A DNA stretch of 64,000 bases from positions 41,031,501 to 41,095,500 of the forward strand of contig NC_070608.1 of assembly GCF_027172205.1 (NCBI RefSeq), in the 5' to 3' direction. The notes beneath the pieces were generated by a model, which saw nothing but the letters and a program-made list of their open reading frames with translations, did no database searches and had not been told where the DNA came from. Below, piece by piece: positions 47,701-57,120 of the stretch. The DNA is from Podarcis raffonei (lineage: Eukaryota > Chordata > Lepidosauria > Squamata > Lacertidae). How positions within the stretch are numbered: the stretch's first letter is position 1; each line of letters starts with the position of its first letter. Both the position numbers and the translations under genes were made by a program.

Positions 47701-49818
47701 ACTTCTGATTCAAAGTATGTATCATCAGGAAAACACAATACTATTGTGCTCATATTGCTTATGGGCTTACAACTCTTGGGCACTACACAACAAATAAAAC
47801 AGTCTGGGATAAAGATGACAAATCAAGGAAAAGATGGGTTTTAATTGTTTTTAAGACATAAGGTTTTAATGACAGAGCCTCTATTCAGTGGAAGATTTTA
47901 CCTAAATTGCTAGGAATCACTGAGGACTGGTTCTAGTTCTTTTCCTACACAGAATGACAGAACCCTGACAAATTCTGACAAATATAGAATTCAGCACATT
48001 GCTCTCTTTTCCTAGTTTTATCACCATCTCTCATTAGTCACCCTCTGTTAGGCAGCGACAAAGTATTCAGGTTAAGGTAGCAGAGCTCAGGGAACGCTGG
48101 TAGTCATGTGAGTAAGAGCAATAGCATGCAAGGATGGCAGGAAACAAAGATACTGCCCTACATGCTGATAATGCATCGGATTTAGTAACAACCGCATGCA
48201 GTTCTAGTCCCCCCTCTCAAAAACTCAGAAGAGCAATAAAAAAAGGTCAGGGATAACAAATGTCTTCTTTATGAGGAAAAGCTGAAGCGATAGTCACCCT
48301 TTAGGTTACACTGTCAAGTCCACGAGAACAGAACGCCCTGGAGAAATGCTAGCATGAACTGGGGCAGAGCAGCAATATATTTATAATGTATGTTTAATGG
48401 TAAAGCACCATGGATAAGAGTGCTTTAGAAGAGTAGTCTTCCAGCCTTTCAGGCCCAGGACCTTTATGCATTCCCAAACTGCAACATGGGACCCACTTCA
48501 ACTTGTTATTACAATACAGTATATGCCCATTATGAGCCTTCTCTCTTTAATGTGGAGAGTAGGAAAGGCTCATTTTTAAAATATTTGTACAAAACACAGC
48601 ATTTCGTAAAGTGCAGCTTGCGATGGTGGAGTGAAAAAGCAATAGCCACTCATGCAGGGTACCTACCTTCCCCTTTTCTCTCTCTTCTTAAAGAGAAACC
48701 CAAACAAAACTGTGGTCATGGCACTGTGCTCTTAACTCACCTGCTTAAGCATCATGCTTTAGAACAGGGGGTAAGCCCTATGGACTACAACTCCCATCAT
48801 CTGAGTGGAGAGAAGAACTAAAAGGTTTCAAAGGATCGATCATTTTTACCCAAGCATCAAATCTTACTTGAAAACAGGATAATTGGTTCGTTACATTGAC
48901 ATTTTTAATTTTCTAAATGTAAACTATTTTCTAATTTTTAAATAATAAGAGCGAGATTGCTTGAATGCAACTCTCCCCCTCCCTTTTTTTACAGGTTCCA
49001 AATTGTGTGACTACTGAACAATCTAGAGGACCCTGGCCAACCTTTCTGCCAAGAGTCACAATAGAGTGGCACACTGCCATGCACCATAGTACCATATGCA
49101 GCATTCCCCCAATGCTCTGCTGTGGCTTTGTGTCTGGCAAGCAGCACAGTGCAGGTATGTGAAGCCTGAGTTTCTGTATTAGTCAGATTCTTGCTCTCTC
49201 TGCCTCAAATCCTGTCAGTGCCACTTATAGCATTCATAATGCAGGTTTGTCACCCATTGTTTATATCAGGGATGGTGGGGACCTGTGGCCTTCCAAATAT
49301 TGTTCCAACTCCTACCAGCTTAGCTAGCATGGCTGAGGGTCAGGAATGATGAGAGTTGTAGTCCAGAAACACCATAAAAGCATAATCTTAAAGCACAGAC
49401 AACAATGAATCTTGTGACACTTCAAAGACCATGCGAGTTATTATGCCTTAATAAAACTGTTTGTGTTTTTGCTGTATTACACAAGGACAGAATTGTAGAG
49501 TTGGAAGGGATCCTGAGGGACATGTAGTCCAATCCCCTGCACGGCAGGACTCTTTTGCCCAACGTAGGGCTCAAACCCACAAACCCAGGATAAAGAGTCT
49601 GGGCCATTAGACTAACACAGATACTGTTCTGGAAGATAAACTTATGGTGTTATTCTTACCTCCCTCTGGTAAGTCTCTGCAAAATTTTAATTCCTGATAA
49701 ACGACAGTATTTTCCTTCCCATTTTTGGATACATTCTTCTATCTGTTCTGAAGAAAAAAGGGCATGAAATTGTACCTCACTGAATATTCCATAGGCATCC
49801 TGAACGAGGAGGCACAAC
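26752..49818 (-). CDS. SPIDR: Scaffold protein involved in DNA repair, C-terminal exons (partial gene)
   Basis: Ten exons on the minus strand (49818..49660, 45924..45837, 44311..44162, 44061..44002, 37434..37236, 35523..35371, 30905..30812, 29108..28994, 27672..27619, 26883..26752) join in frame: 1204 nt, of which the first base completes an upstream codon, giving 400 residues plus stop. They match the human SPIDR C-terminus in order: CLLVQDAYGIFSEV, VPGLFSLIDSLWPPLLPV, SCVISVEVMEAL, RIICIERTVLLLQRPLL, TAFSWPACNRCGNG, TSPVLKMHLEVFL, SYEVKSVLGKEVG. SPIDR (KIAA0146) is a nuclear scaffold reported to link BLM and RAD51 in homologous recombination. The two CxxC motifs suggest a zinc ribbon next to an OB-type fold (inference). 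No broken codons seen. Upstream exons were searched for above 49818 and not found, so that side is taken as a long intron. Confidence 0.95.
27133..27161. repeat. (ATT)n microsatellite
   Basis: An interrupted TTATTATTATTA run in the last SPIDR intron region. Confidence 0.7.
27280..27335. repeat. Short interspersed repeat end
   Basis: Contains GGAAGTAAGTCCCACTGAA and GGGACTTAATTCTGAGTAGA. The same motif, GGTTTAGTTCTGAATAGACA, is at about 55470-55500. Family not named with certainty. Confidence 0.45.
27619..27672 (-). CDS. SPIDR: SPIDR microexon
   Basis: 18 codons, LLQNTISSLLESSPSENG, matching human LLQRSISSLLRFAAGEDG. Flanked by atattag and GTATGT, phase 0 at both ends. Confidence 0.93.
28040..28140 (+). 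mobile_element. MIR-like SINE fragment
   Basis: Has a GTGGCCTTGGGGAAGCA core and CTTAGCCTCATAAACAACC, resembling the MIR/CORE-SINE middle. Degraded. Between SPIDR exons. Confidence 0.35.
28200..28320. mobile_element. hAT-family MITE, degraded
   Basis: Inverted ends GGTGGCTAATGT / GGTTACCAAACC and the inner CCAGATGTTGGAACTTCCAT motif, akin to the copy at 10316. Confidence 0.45.
28994..29108 (-). CDS. SPIDR: SPIDR exon (second CxxC)
   Basis: After gtatttcag; encodes GLLYCNQCCDAITSPVLKMH then LEVFLHCQSRPLCIVKVK. Human has GAFSCGDCSRVVTSPVLKRH. The donor is AAG|GTATGAG. Confidence 0.95.
29109..30811 (-). other. SPIDR intron
   Basis: Holds a purine-rich G-run block at 29661-29695 and a possible LINE/SINE 3' tail near 29575-29650. 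No exon fits the required phase here. Confidence 0.5.
30812..30905 (-). CDS. SPIDR: SPIDR exon (first CxxC)
   Basis: After ttccag; encodes TVAGINERTAFSWPACNRCG then NGKVEQRPQD. Human has TAFSWPVCDMCGNGRLEQRP. The donor is AG|GTAAGAAC. Confidence 0.95.
31180..32065 (+). mobile_element. LINE/SINE-like repeat split by a solo LTR
   Basis: The left part (about 31180-31341, motifs AGAAGATGTAGCGATAGCCA and TTAAAAGGGGAGTAGGCAAA) and the right part (31912-32065, GGCCACTGTGAGAACAGTAT, GATGGGCCTTTGGCCTGCTT) belong to one widespread reptile repeat. The class is uncertain; it may be a CR1-type 3' end. Confidence 0.5.
31342..31911 (-). mobile_element. Probable solo LTR (retrovirus-like fossil)
   Basis: 570 bp with perfect 8-bp inverted ends TGTTACAG / CTGTAACA, beginning TG and ending CA. 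On the minus strand an AATAAA signal (31481-31486) lies inside, as expected for an LTR. It interrupts another repeat that continues on both sides. No internal genes are present. A clean target duplication is not obvious, which suggests it is not recent. Confidence 0.6.
33815..34078. mobile_element. Composite foldback MITE, copy 6
   Basis: 264 bp, ends TACCGTATTTTTTGCTC / GAGCGAAAAATATGGTA. The left 85 bases are a minimal palindrome. A hairpin follows with arms about 33916-33945 and 33958-33990 (AGAAGCCAGAACA / TGTTCTGGCTTCT). Same architecture as copy 2 but unrelated cargo. In the SPIDR intron 30906..35370. Confidence 0.75.
35100..35310 (+). mobile_element. MIR-like SINE, degraded
   Basis: Motifs TTGGACTAGGACTGAG, CACGGGGTTGCTGGAAATTT and ACTGCCCTAAGCTTCTTGGA follow the same order as in the copy at 36137. 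Confidence 0.45.
35371..35523 (-). CDS. SPIDR: SPIDR exon (tandem donor sites)
   Basis: Encodes RIICIERTVLLLQRPLLYKA, then GPVKLDELDSATQVNSICTV and RG. The donor used must be GAG|GTTAGT, because it keeps the frame into GTVAGINERTAFSW. A stronger-looking GT (ACT|GTAAGAG) seven bases earlier would shift the frame. Confidence 0.92.
35758..35795. repeat. (TC)n microsatellite
   Basis: About 38 bases of CT repeat with one TTT interruption, in a SPIDR intron. Confidence 0.9.
36137..36330 (+). mobile_element. MIR-like (CORE-SINE) element
   Basis: A tRNA-like head with GGTTCAAATCCCCACT, then the core GGTGACCTTGAGCCAGTCAC and a tail GTTGTTGTGGGGATTAAATG. This order is that of MIR elements. Confidence 0.65.
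37236..37434 (-). CDS. SPIDR: SPIDR exon
   Basis: Encodes VTGSTPSNQRQFWLFVTTFS, then TPKTLPVSIASSCVISVEVM and SPCAVFFKDALCGN. The middle matches human LLVYVAPLCVLGSEVLEAL and SLFFKDAL. Another frame is also open but its product has no match. The donor is G|GTAAGC. Confidence 0.92.
37824..38049. mobile_element. Palindromic MITE, CAGTGGTACC family, copy 3
   Basis: 226 bp with TA flanks, inverted relative to copy 1. A second partial end (CAGAGGTACCACTGTA) follows at 38058-38073. In the 6.6-kb SPIDR intron. Confidence 0.8.
38174..38436. mobile_element. hAT-type MITE
   Basis: Ends CAGTGCCAGATTTA / TAAATCTGGCCCTG with an exact 8-bp duplication CCTATGGA at 38166-38173 and 38437-38444. Confidence 0.88.
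38445..42300 (-). other. SPIDR intron, AT-rich
   Basis: No exon or clear element found. A 157-codon open frame on the minus strand (39096..39569) is listed in the findings. The rest is unassigned. Confidence 0.45.
43017..43227. mobile_element. Palindromic MITE, diverged CAGTGGTACC relative
   Basis: Has CAGTGGTACC and GGTACCACTG ends with TA flanks, but the interior (CCGATTGGCTGCAGGAGC) differs from the other copies. It may be a sister subfamily. Confidence 0.7.
43675..43900. mobile_element. Palindromic MITE, CAGTGGTACC family, copy 4
   Basis: 226 bp, flanked by TATA on both sides. Same orientation as copy 1. It ends 100 bases from a SPIDR exon. Confidence 0.82.
44002..44061 (-). CDS. SPIDR: SPIDR small exon
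   Basis: Exactly 20 codons, MVGSHQCCSFWAHVVHRRLQ, between ttgcatttcag and GTAATT. It aligns with human MNDLGTRCSFYATVIYQKPQ. It lies only 100 bases after the previous exon. Confidence 0.88.
44162..44311 (-). CDS. SPIDR: SPIDR exon
   Basis: 50 codons, phase 0 at both ends. Encodes QITANLPAPSFCYIIAAQPD, QRQIDIDDSEEQISDLYFPP and AMHNLEEILQ. Human has PPPALCYILTAHPNLGQIDI and CLRDILQ. Confidence 0.93.
45709..45740. repeat. (AAAT)n microsatellite
   Basis: About eight AAAT units in the SPIDR intron between 45925 and 44311 side sequences. Confidence 0.9.
45837..45924 (-). CDS. SPIDR: SPIDR exon
   Basis: After cttcaaag; encodes VPGLFSLIDSLWPPLLPVKV then HGQSQESEM. Human has AGIFSLIDTLWPPAIPLK. The donor is ATG|GTAAGC. 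Confidence 0.93.
45925..49659 (-). other. SPIDR intron
   Basis: Intronic by position. Weak repeat tails (GGACTACAACTCCCATCATC near 48782; LINE or SINE-like text near 49270-49370). A possible hAT relic lies at the latter. No exon found. Confidence 0.5.
49490..49612 (-). mobile_element. tRNA-derived SINE / CR1-like tail
   Basis: The minus strand has a tRNA-Lys-like segment (complement of CTCAAACCCACAAACCCAGG), then GACTACATGTCCCTCAGG. This is a widespread reptile SINE layout, about 50 bases from an SPIDR exon. Confidence 0.5.
49660..49818 (-). CDS. SPIDR: SPIDR exon (first found in window)
   Basis: After ttttgcag; encodes LCLLVQDAYGIFSEVQFHAL, then KYCRLSGIKILQRLTRG. Human has ACLLVQDACGMFGEVHLEF. 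The donor is AG|GTAAGAAT. Confidence 0.93.
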
Positions 49819-50483
49819 CTGCAAAAAGGTGTATAAAATTTAGTCTGTTAGTGGCATGCCCAAAGGAGCTCTCCAACATCTCAGAATTAAACATTTGTTC
49901 ACAGGACAGAAGCCTTGAGTTTTCGTAAAGGCTTATTAAATTCTGATGAAATCTTAATGCATCACAACTGGTAGCAAAACTGATTTACTGTAGCTACACA
50001 AGTTAAAAAGATCCAAATGATGGGACGTCCTCTGCCTGTGGCCTTGGAGAGCAGCTGCCAATCAAGGAAGACAATATGTAGCCTCTGACTCTACAGAAGG
50101 CAGTTTCATTATCTTTATATGTACCCATGAAGAAATTTCACATGGTGCTTTAAAATATAAGGATGTAACAAAAAATTAATCTCCTCCACCCTACAAGGCA
50201 ATGATTCCTAGTGATTTTACTATCAGAGGCAGTAAGTTTCTGTATACCAACTGCTAAGAATTGAAAGTGCTGCTCTCAGATCCTGCTTTCAGTCCTTCCA
50301 CAGGCAACTGTGAGAACTGGAAATTGGACTAGATGGGCCACTGACCTGACGTTCACCAAACTAAAAAGGCATGAGAGGCAAGAATAGCTGGGGGGGTGGG
50401 CGGGAATGTCGGAGAAACAAGCCATGGTTTGTTTGATAGTCTGTGGGACCCCTTGTGGTTAACATGTGGTTTTTTAAGCCAGT

Positions 50484-50817
50484 GCCAGGCCCAGGATGTT
50501 TAGCCGCTTGAGGCAAAACAAAAAATGCCACCCTGCCCTTATCCATCACCTCCTTCTGTCACCATTACATCCTCCTCTGCTGCTGCCTGAGGCAACTGAA
50601 GGAGGCCCAAGGAAGCCCCGGCATGCTGAAGGTGGTGGAGGAGGGAAAAGGAGGCTGGAGAGGAGCAGGCAGCAGTGGAAGCAGCAGGAGGCAGTGGTGG
50701 GTGAAAAGTGGTGGCAGCATGCAGTGCACTTCCGCCCCATCTGCCAACCCTCCCAGCTGTCCCCAGTCTGCCACCTGAGGCAACTGCCTCACCAAGCCTC
50801 ATGAGCAGGCTGGCCCT
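50484..50817. repeat. Putative MITE with GCCAGTGCCAGGC-type ends
   Basis: The left end GCCAGTGCCAGGCCC and the right end CAGGCTGGCC are partly inverted, and an inner motif TTGAGGCA / TGCCTCA repeats. The centre is a GC-rich purine stretch. No clean duplication. Confidence 0.35.
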
Positions 50818-52899
50818 ATCTTAAACAAACCATGACTTAGAGTTTTGTGTGAATCCATGTCTCGTAAAGTCTGCCTTCGCAATGTGTTCTGCAGGAGTCC
50901 ATTTAAATCTACTTGAAACCCTTGGGGGAAGTCATCTGTGGTTTGAGGTGATGTGTCATCAATACAAAATGACACCCAGTTCTATTTCTCCATGCCAACA
51001 GGAGAGACAGAGGAAACTCAGTTAATGTGCTGGATTAGGGTGAATAAACTGAGGTTCTGGTAAGACACAGTCTGCTCCAATGGGAATCCCCCACCCCAGG
51101 GCCATCTACCAGCAACTGTTCTGTGGGAAGGATTACAAGAGAGGAGAAGAGGCATATTTAAACATATTCAAGGCTAGAATTTCTTGTCCTTCCCTCCCAG
51201 GCCTTCCAGTAAGTGCCCTACAGGAGGAATCCTTATGAATTATTACACTAATATTCTTATTGTGAGCTTCCGTGGAAAGACATGTATAATGAAATGCAAT
51301 ATACAAATAAGTTTAATGAATAAGTAAAGCTGCTACAGTCAGAAAGGTAGAACTAAGCTAGGCAGCCATCCAATGTGGCTCCAATATAGTTTCACTTTGA
51401 CTTTGTGCCAAGAAAGTACAACTAGGGATGTTGTTACTTTGTTGAAAACGAGCTCTAAAACTAGCAATCACCACCACCTTGCTAACCCAGCAAACAAATA
51501 CATCCCCACCTAACTGATATGAATACTGTTTGCTGTTATCATGGAACTATTGTTGATTTTCAAACTGCATTTTTGTTACGGAAACTTGTTATGAACCTTT
51601 TCATGAAAAGCAGTATATAAATACTGAAAAAAGTCAGTAATCATTGATTGCCATTTTATCCCTCCTTTCTCCAAGTCTAGAGTTGCATTCATGGTTCTCT
51701 CTTATTGTCTCCAAATAATGGTTACAACTGTACCTAGGTGCCTTGCAGGCACAACAGGACTTCTCCTTTTCTTCTTTTTGCAAAAAGGTGGGGCAGAAAT
51801 TTTAAATAAATAAAAAAGTTAAGCATGGTTAGAGTCAATTCATTAGCGGTAAGGAAATAACCTTCAGGGAAAGAGATGCCTACTTCTAGCTCAACATCAA
51901 AACAGGTGGAAACCATCCTGGGGTAAAAATGATTTTCCCTGCAGTTAACGCTGCAACAACATGTGCAGATGCCCCAAGACAAAAAGATATCATTAGGTGT
52001 GTGGTTAACTGGAGAATGCACAAAAGATGGGAGTGTGAGAACAGATGGATGAAAAATGCACATGTGATTCAGTGGGAAGAGCAAAGAAACAAAGGCAAGA
52101 TGCGATAAGAAGGGAGGCAAAGATTAGGATTTTTATTTCCTCCCACTATGAGCTCCACCTACTTCTCCTTAAAATGTTAACAATGTGCTTGACATGTATA
52201 GTGGAGGTTAGCATGATTTAGGGTGTATGGGGTGTTAGGGGAGGGATAGTACCTCTGATAGGGGACACGTGCTCCTTCCAGAGTACCTTTTCCACCTTTG
52301 GTCCCTAGCCTGCACTCAGCTCTCACCTGCGGCTCTTAGAAGCTATCAGCAGCCACACCCTGGGAATGGCTTTGACTGGCCAGCTAAACCAGGTGAGGGT
52401 AGCCAATGGGTCTCAAACCCTCAGTGAGTTAGGGTCTTCTCCTGCATGAGAAGATAGGCTCTGGCAGAATGAGCGAACGAGACCAGCAGTGGGTTCAACG
52501 GTCAAGAAGGCAGTTTGGGCACATGCTGTAGAGGGAAATGAGGGGCAGATGGAGCTTGTCAACCTGGGAAGGTAGCCCATCTGACAGGAGAAGGAAAACT
52601 CTTTTCCTAAACCTCTGATGCCTTGTGGGATATCTTCAGGAGAAGAAAAGGCTAAGGATGAACCCTAAACAAATCTTGAGCGGAGTCCCTAATATGGTTG
52701 GACTGTGCCTTATATGCCTCCTTCTGGCAAGTCCTGCAGCCAAGCTGGTGCCAGATATATTGCTCTGCTTTCCTTTGAGGCACATCAGCAAGAGCAAGAG
52801 GGGAGTATTGTTGGCTGGGCAGATCAGGACCTCCATACACACTGCCCAGGCTTGTGCACTGGGCAGGCATGCCATCTATGCAGGGCTGTGAGGGCCCAC

Positions 52900-53180
52900 A
52901 TCCCCCCCTCATTTCACTGACAGGGCCGGGGCCCCTCAATATTCGCAGCCGGGCGAGCTCCATTGGGTCCTCCTGTAACTGCGCCAAGCTGCAGTGGGCC
53001 CTCCTGCGGCTGCAACCAGGTCACGTCAGGCCTTTGGGAGGGTACAATGGCCCTGTCAGCCCTCCTCCCACCATATGATGTCACATGCATGCACTGGGCA
53101 CCTGCAATGTTGGGCAGAACCTGGTGTGCCTGACGCCGGGGAGGTCCCTCGGGTGCTGCTAACACAGCAGTTTGACTTCA
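52900..53180. repeat. GC-rich unclassified repeat-like block
   Basis: Locally GC-rich in an AT-rich intron (CGGCTGCAACCAGGTCACG region). It has no recognisable frame. Possibly an old retroelement end; family not identified. Confidence 0.25.
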
Positions 53181-55029
53181 CCCTAAGAGGCGCACACCAC
53201 TGTCTCTCAAGACAGACAGATGACAACCAGGAAGATTTAACATTCCTCCACACCAAATATAAATACAAATTTTTAAAAGTCCTACACAAAAAAACTGGCA
53301 TGTCAGGTTTTTAAGGCTAAAGTAGGTCTTTCCTTCATAACAGTGAGTTTTCTCTACTGAGCAACTATTTATTTTAATTTTTGTATTGGGGGGCATATAT
53401 CTGCAATGGCACAGGCCAGACACAGATTTACCAATCTGTGAACTAGGCCACGGTGAATCTCATTTCAAAGCTTGGGAATATTCTGTTAATTTCCTAAAAG
53501 AGCTGGAGGCAGGGGAGAGGGAAGGCGAGGCCAATTATTTTGCATTTTTATGAGTGTGGTGGTAATGCTTAGATTTATTCACTTCCAAGTGGATATTTGG
53601 AAATGATTATGGTATTATGTCATCATGCCCCCTCCTAGTTAGTCATCCTTCTTGGAAAAGGTGGAAAAGGGATTTCTATTCAGTAATTATACATGTAAAC
53701 CCCACAACATGGTTAGAGGCTTGTGTTTCCTTGTATACATTGTGCTCCCCCAAAGGAGTAAGACTGAATAGCGCTCCATAAGACAGACAGGTGCAGCTCA
53801 AAAGAAAGGCATTAGCACAAGAAGAATGTAGTGAGAACATGGGGTCTGCAATTGCTGTTGCAGAAAGGAGTAAAGAAGACACACAAAAAATAGTGGGAAC
53901 AATTATATGCTTTACAACAGGAGATTGACCCCTCAGGCTTCTGTTGATGTATTTATTTCTTCAAAGCTCAGATGAGGAGGGAGGAAAAAAGGATACGCTA
54001 TAAAAAAGTGTACAGCCCATCCTCCTGATATATATGGCAACATTTGCTCATCCAAGATAGGGTGCTGCTGATTATGCCTGCTCCCTGACAGGAGACTCTT
54101 ATCTCTTTGCGTATGTGCCCTCCTAGAAGCTACTAAAGCATGAGGAGGTGCACGCACACAAAATAAGATTTCTGTGCTGCTTTGTAAAAAAAACAAAAAA
54201 ACAGGCACAAAACTGTGCCTACAGAGTTCCAATCCACCAACTTGTCTGGTCAAGTCTTGAGGTGGAGCTCCTTAACTTTTCCTGATGTGGCTTACAATCA
54301 ACAGCAACCTTTGAAACTCCACCCAAACGGGATTTAATTTATCTGAATCTCTCAAACACAAACAAAATCCCTCCACCCACTGCAAATGTTATCTCCAGCG
54401 CAATCAGAATCAGAGACACATGTGTAGGAACAAAAGGACACAAAACACAACCTATTTTTGTCTGTAACCCTAGAGGGGCTCTTCTGTACATCTTACTTGT
54501 AGCAATTTAAAGTGTTCCATATCACTTTTAAAGTGCTCCGCATCACTTTTATCTGATGTATAATATTCTCACACCCCCACAGCAGATGCTGGCTATTGCA
54601 TCCTCCTTGAAATACATCCCCAAAAAATAAAAGCCAGAATAACTAGAACCTGAATAGCATTAATCAGAATTACATCTAAGCAGTGATGTGTTTTTTGCAG
54701 AAAAAATTGAATTGGAAAATGTTTCTGTACAAATTAGCAATCATAAAATTTCTGTTTCCCTACAGGTATCTTCTTTAGCTTTTTGAGGGGTAGAGGGTAT
54801 TTTGTAAACTAAGCTAAAAACTTTGAAGCTGTCGCGCTTGCTAATATTTATTTGTTAGTGACATCCATTCATTCATACTAATGAACTTATGAAATGGAAA
54901 ATTTTCCACATCAGGACAGCTAACTTGAAAATCTATGCTAGAAATCTTTTCATATCTACAGAGAAGCACATATAACTATTTCCATGTTTAGCAGATTTAT
55001 TAGTAGTAAGTAGTAGTAGTATACCCGCA

Positions 55030-55225
55030 GGTCTCAGTGGTTCACAGCATAAAATCACAATATAAAAACACAAAACACATAATAAAATCAAAAACAAGAA
55101 CAACCCAACAACCCCTCCTCCCCAACACATTTTAAAAGGGCACTGAATGTCAATCAGTCAAAGGCCTGGTTAAAGAAGAAAATTTTTGCCTGGTGCCTAA
55201 AGGTGTATAATGAAGGATGGTTCCA
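55030..55225 (-). mobile_element. LINE 3' tail fragment
   Basis: Has ATAAAAACACAAAACACATA and GCCTGGTGCCTAAAGGTG, similar to 3' tails of L2/CR1 LINEs read in reverse. Confidence 0.35.
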
Positions 55226-55269
55226 TAAAAGCTATTGTGTCCAGAATTGATAAGATTAGTTCACTCAGG

Positions 55270-55419
55270 CATGGGCGTTGCCAGGATTTTTGTTGGGGGA
55301 AGGGGCCAGGCCTTTTCTTGGGGGAGGACAAAACCTCAGTTTGCTATGTATTTTCATGGATTTTCATTGATTTGGGGGGGGGGCAGCTGCCACTCCCTGC
55401 CCCCCCGCTACACCCATGC
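55270..55419. mobile_element. Small DNA-transposon MITE
   Basis: Inverted ends GCATGGGCGTTGCC and CGCTACACCCATGC with G-rich and C-rich cores. Class not certain; flanks CTCAG/CTCAA may be a short duplication. Confidence 0.45.
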
Positions 55420-56188
55420 TCTCAAGGTGCAATCTTGTACACACCCAAGAGCCTGCCAGATTAAACTCAATGGGGTTTAGTTCTGAATAGACATGTTTAG
55501 GATTGCACTGTTACATTATTCTGCAATCTCTAGACAGTATTGCTCCCCAAGTATTGCATTTTAATATTTTCCCTGGTATCTTTCAATGTTTTAAGTCCTT
55601 ATTTGTGATCATTTTATTTTTCTTCAAACAGGATTATAGTACACCACTTCATACAATCAGTAGAATAATGCTATTGTCTTGGCCTTTGATGGTGGTGTCT
55701 TTATGTTAATATCCCCTTTTCTACACTTTTCTCTTTTAAGCTGCATTACTTGCCTGCACCTTTCCCATTCAATACTTCCTGGTGTTCACCTTTTGAAATT
55801 CCTGTTTATTTCTTCTTCTTCTTCACAGAAGCACAATAACACAAAAACAATTTGTTTTGTAATTGATGCACTAACATATGATTGCACATAACCAACATCA
55901 GTAGTTTTCTTTTCTTTTAAATGGCAAGGTTGGAAACAATCGCTGTGAATCGTATCACTAGGCACAGTTGAGCATAAACCACATTTTGTTAAGAATGACA
56001 GGTTTACAAATGTCTTTTACGGCCAATAAAATAAACAGAACCTGGGTGACTGCCCACTTGTAATGTGCCATATGTGCCAACCTCTTATGCATTTGTAGTA
56101 TGCATGGGGTCAAGGAATGTCAGCAGGAAAAACAGTTTGAAGTGTGCAACCACAGCTGAAATTCCAACTCTAGCAGATTGCACTAGAG

Positions 56189-56396
56189 CAGTGGTTTGCC
56201 CAATGTTTTTCCCTACATGCCACCTGTAAATTGCTACGGGTCTTGGTTGACCACTTATTGAGTTTTCTGCCCCACTGTAGTAATTGTAATGTGCTATGCC
56301 AGATATCGGGTGATTTTTAATTGTATTTTTACAGATAAGCCAGAACGAAGCTCATGGGCAACTGGTGGTCCATGGCACATGGTTTGGGAACCCCTG
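56189..56396. mobile_element. hAT-type MITE
   Basis: 208 bp, ends CAGTGGTTTGCCCAA / TTTGGGAACCCCTG, exact 8-bp duplication CACTAGAG at 56181-56188 and 56397-56404. Confidence 0.9.
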
Positions 56397-56759
56397 CACT
56401 AGAGCATTAACTATGTAGCATTAAAGGAAACATGCAGAAACATCCTTATATGCTACATTACAGCCCTGTCCTAGCTATACTCATGATGATCTCAATGGGA
56501 TTTATGCTTAGGGCCACAGTCTTCCCTCAAGATACTGTTAGAAATGTACAGATTTTCTGAAATGTAAATAGAAGGCCATCTGCATTAGTATGTCTTGTGG
56601 CATACAGACAGGTACAAAATGCCTCAGCACTCCAGTATTTGCTAAGGACATCTCCTCCCCCTTTTTCACCCTCTGAAACCTTCCTCCTCTGTGCTATACA
56701 CAGCAAAAGGTCTCAGGGATGATCAATGGCTGCCAGCTCTGAACTTCAGCTCTCTAGAG

Positions 56760-56880
56760 AGGAAGAGTAGCCAACATATATTGTTGGATTCCCAACTCCC
56801 ATTAGCCCCAGCCAGCATGGCTGATGGTCAGGGATGATAGGAATTGCAACCCAACAACATCTAGAGGGCACCACTTTGAC
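56760..56880. mobile_element. hAT-family MITE, degraded
   Basis: AGTAGCCAACATATATTG at the left and CACTTTGACTAC at the right, with GGATTCCCAACTCCCATTAG inside. Related to the copies at 10316 and 28200. Confidence 0.45.
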
Positions 56881-56885
56881 TACCA

Positions 56886-57120
56886 TAGGTTCATAGAATT
56901 GTAGAGCTGGTCATCTAGTCCAACCCACTGGAATGCCGGAATCTCGACTAAATCATACATGACAGATGGACATCCAACCTCTGCTTAAAAACCTCCAAGG
57001 AAGGAGAGTCTACCACTTTAGTTCTTCCTGATGTTTAGCTGGAATCTCCTTTCTTGTAACTTGAAGCCATTGGTTCGGGTCCTAGTCTCTGGAGCAGCAG
57101 AAAACAAGCTTGCTCCATCC
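56886..57120 (-). mobile_element. CR1-like LINE 3' part, interrupted by an LTR
   Basis: Motifs TAGAATTGTAGAGCTGG, AACCTCTGCTTAAAAACCTC and GAAGCCATTGGTTCGGGTCC are those of reptile CR1 3' ends. CR1-like text (GTCAGTAGTTACCTGGATC) resumes after the LTR near 57911-58060. Confidence 0.5.

Noticed and set aside
51040-51120. Candidate SPIDR exon on the minus strand (QLLVDGPGVGDS)
   Set aside because: No match to the expected SPIDR text and it reads into stops; probably repeat-derived.
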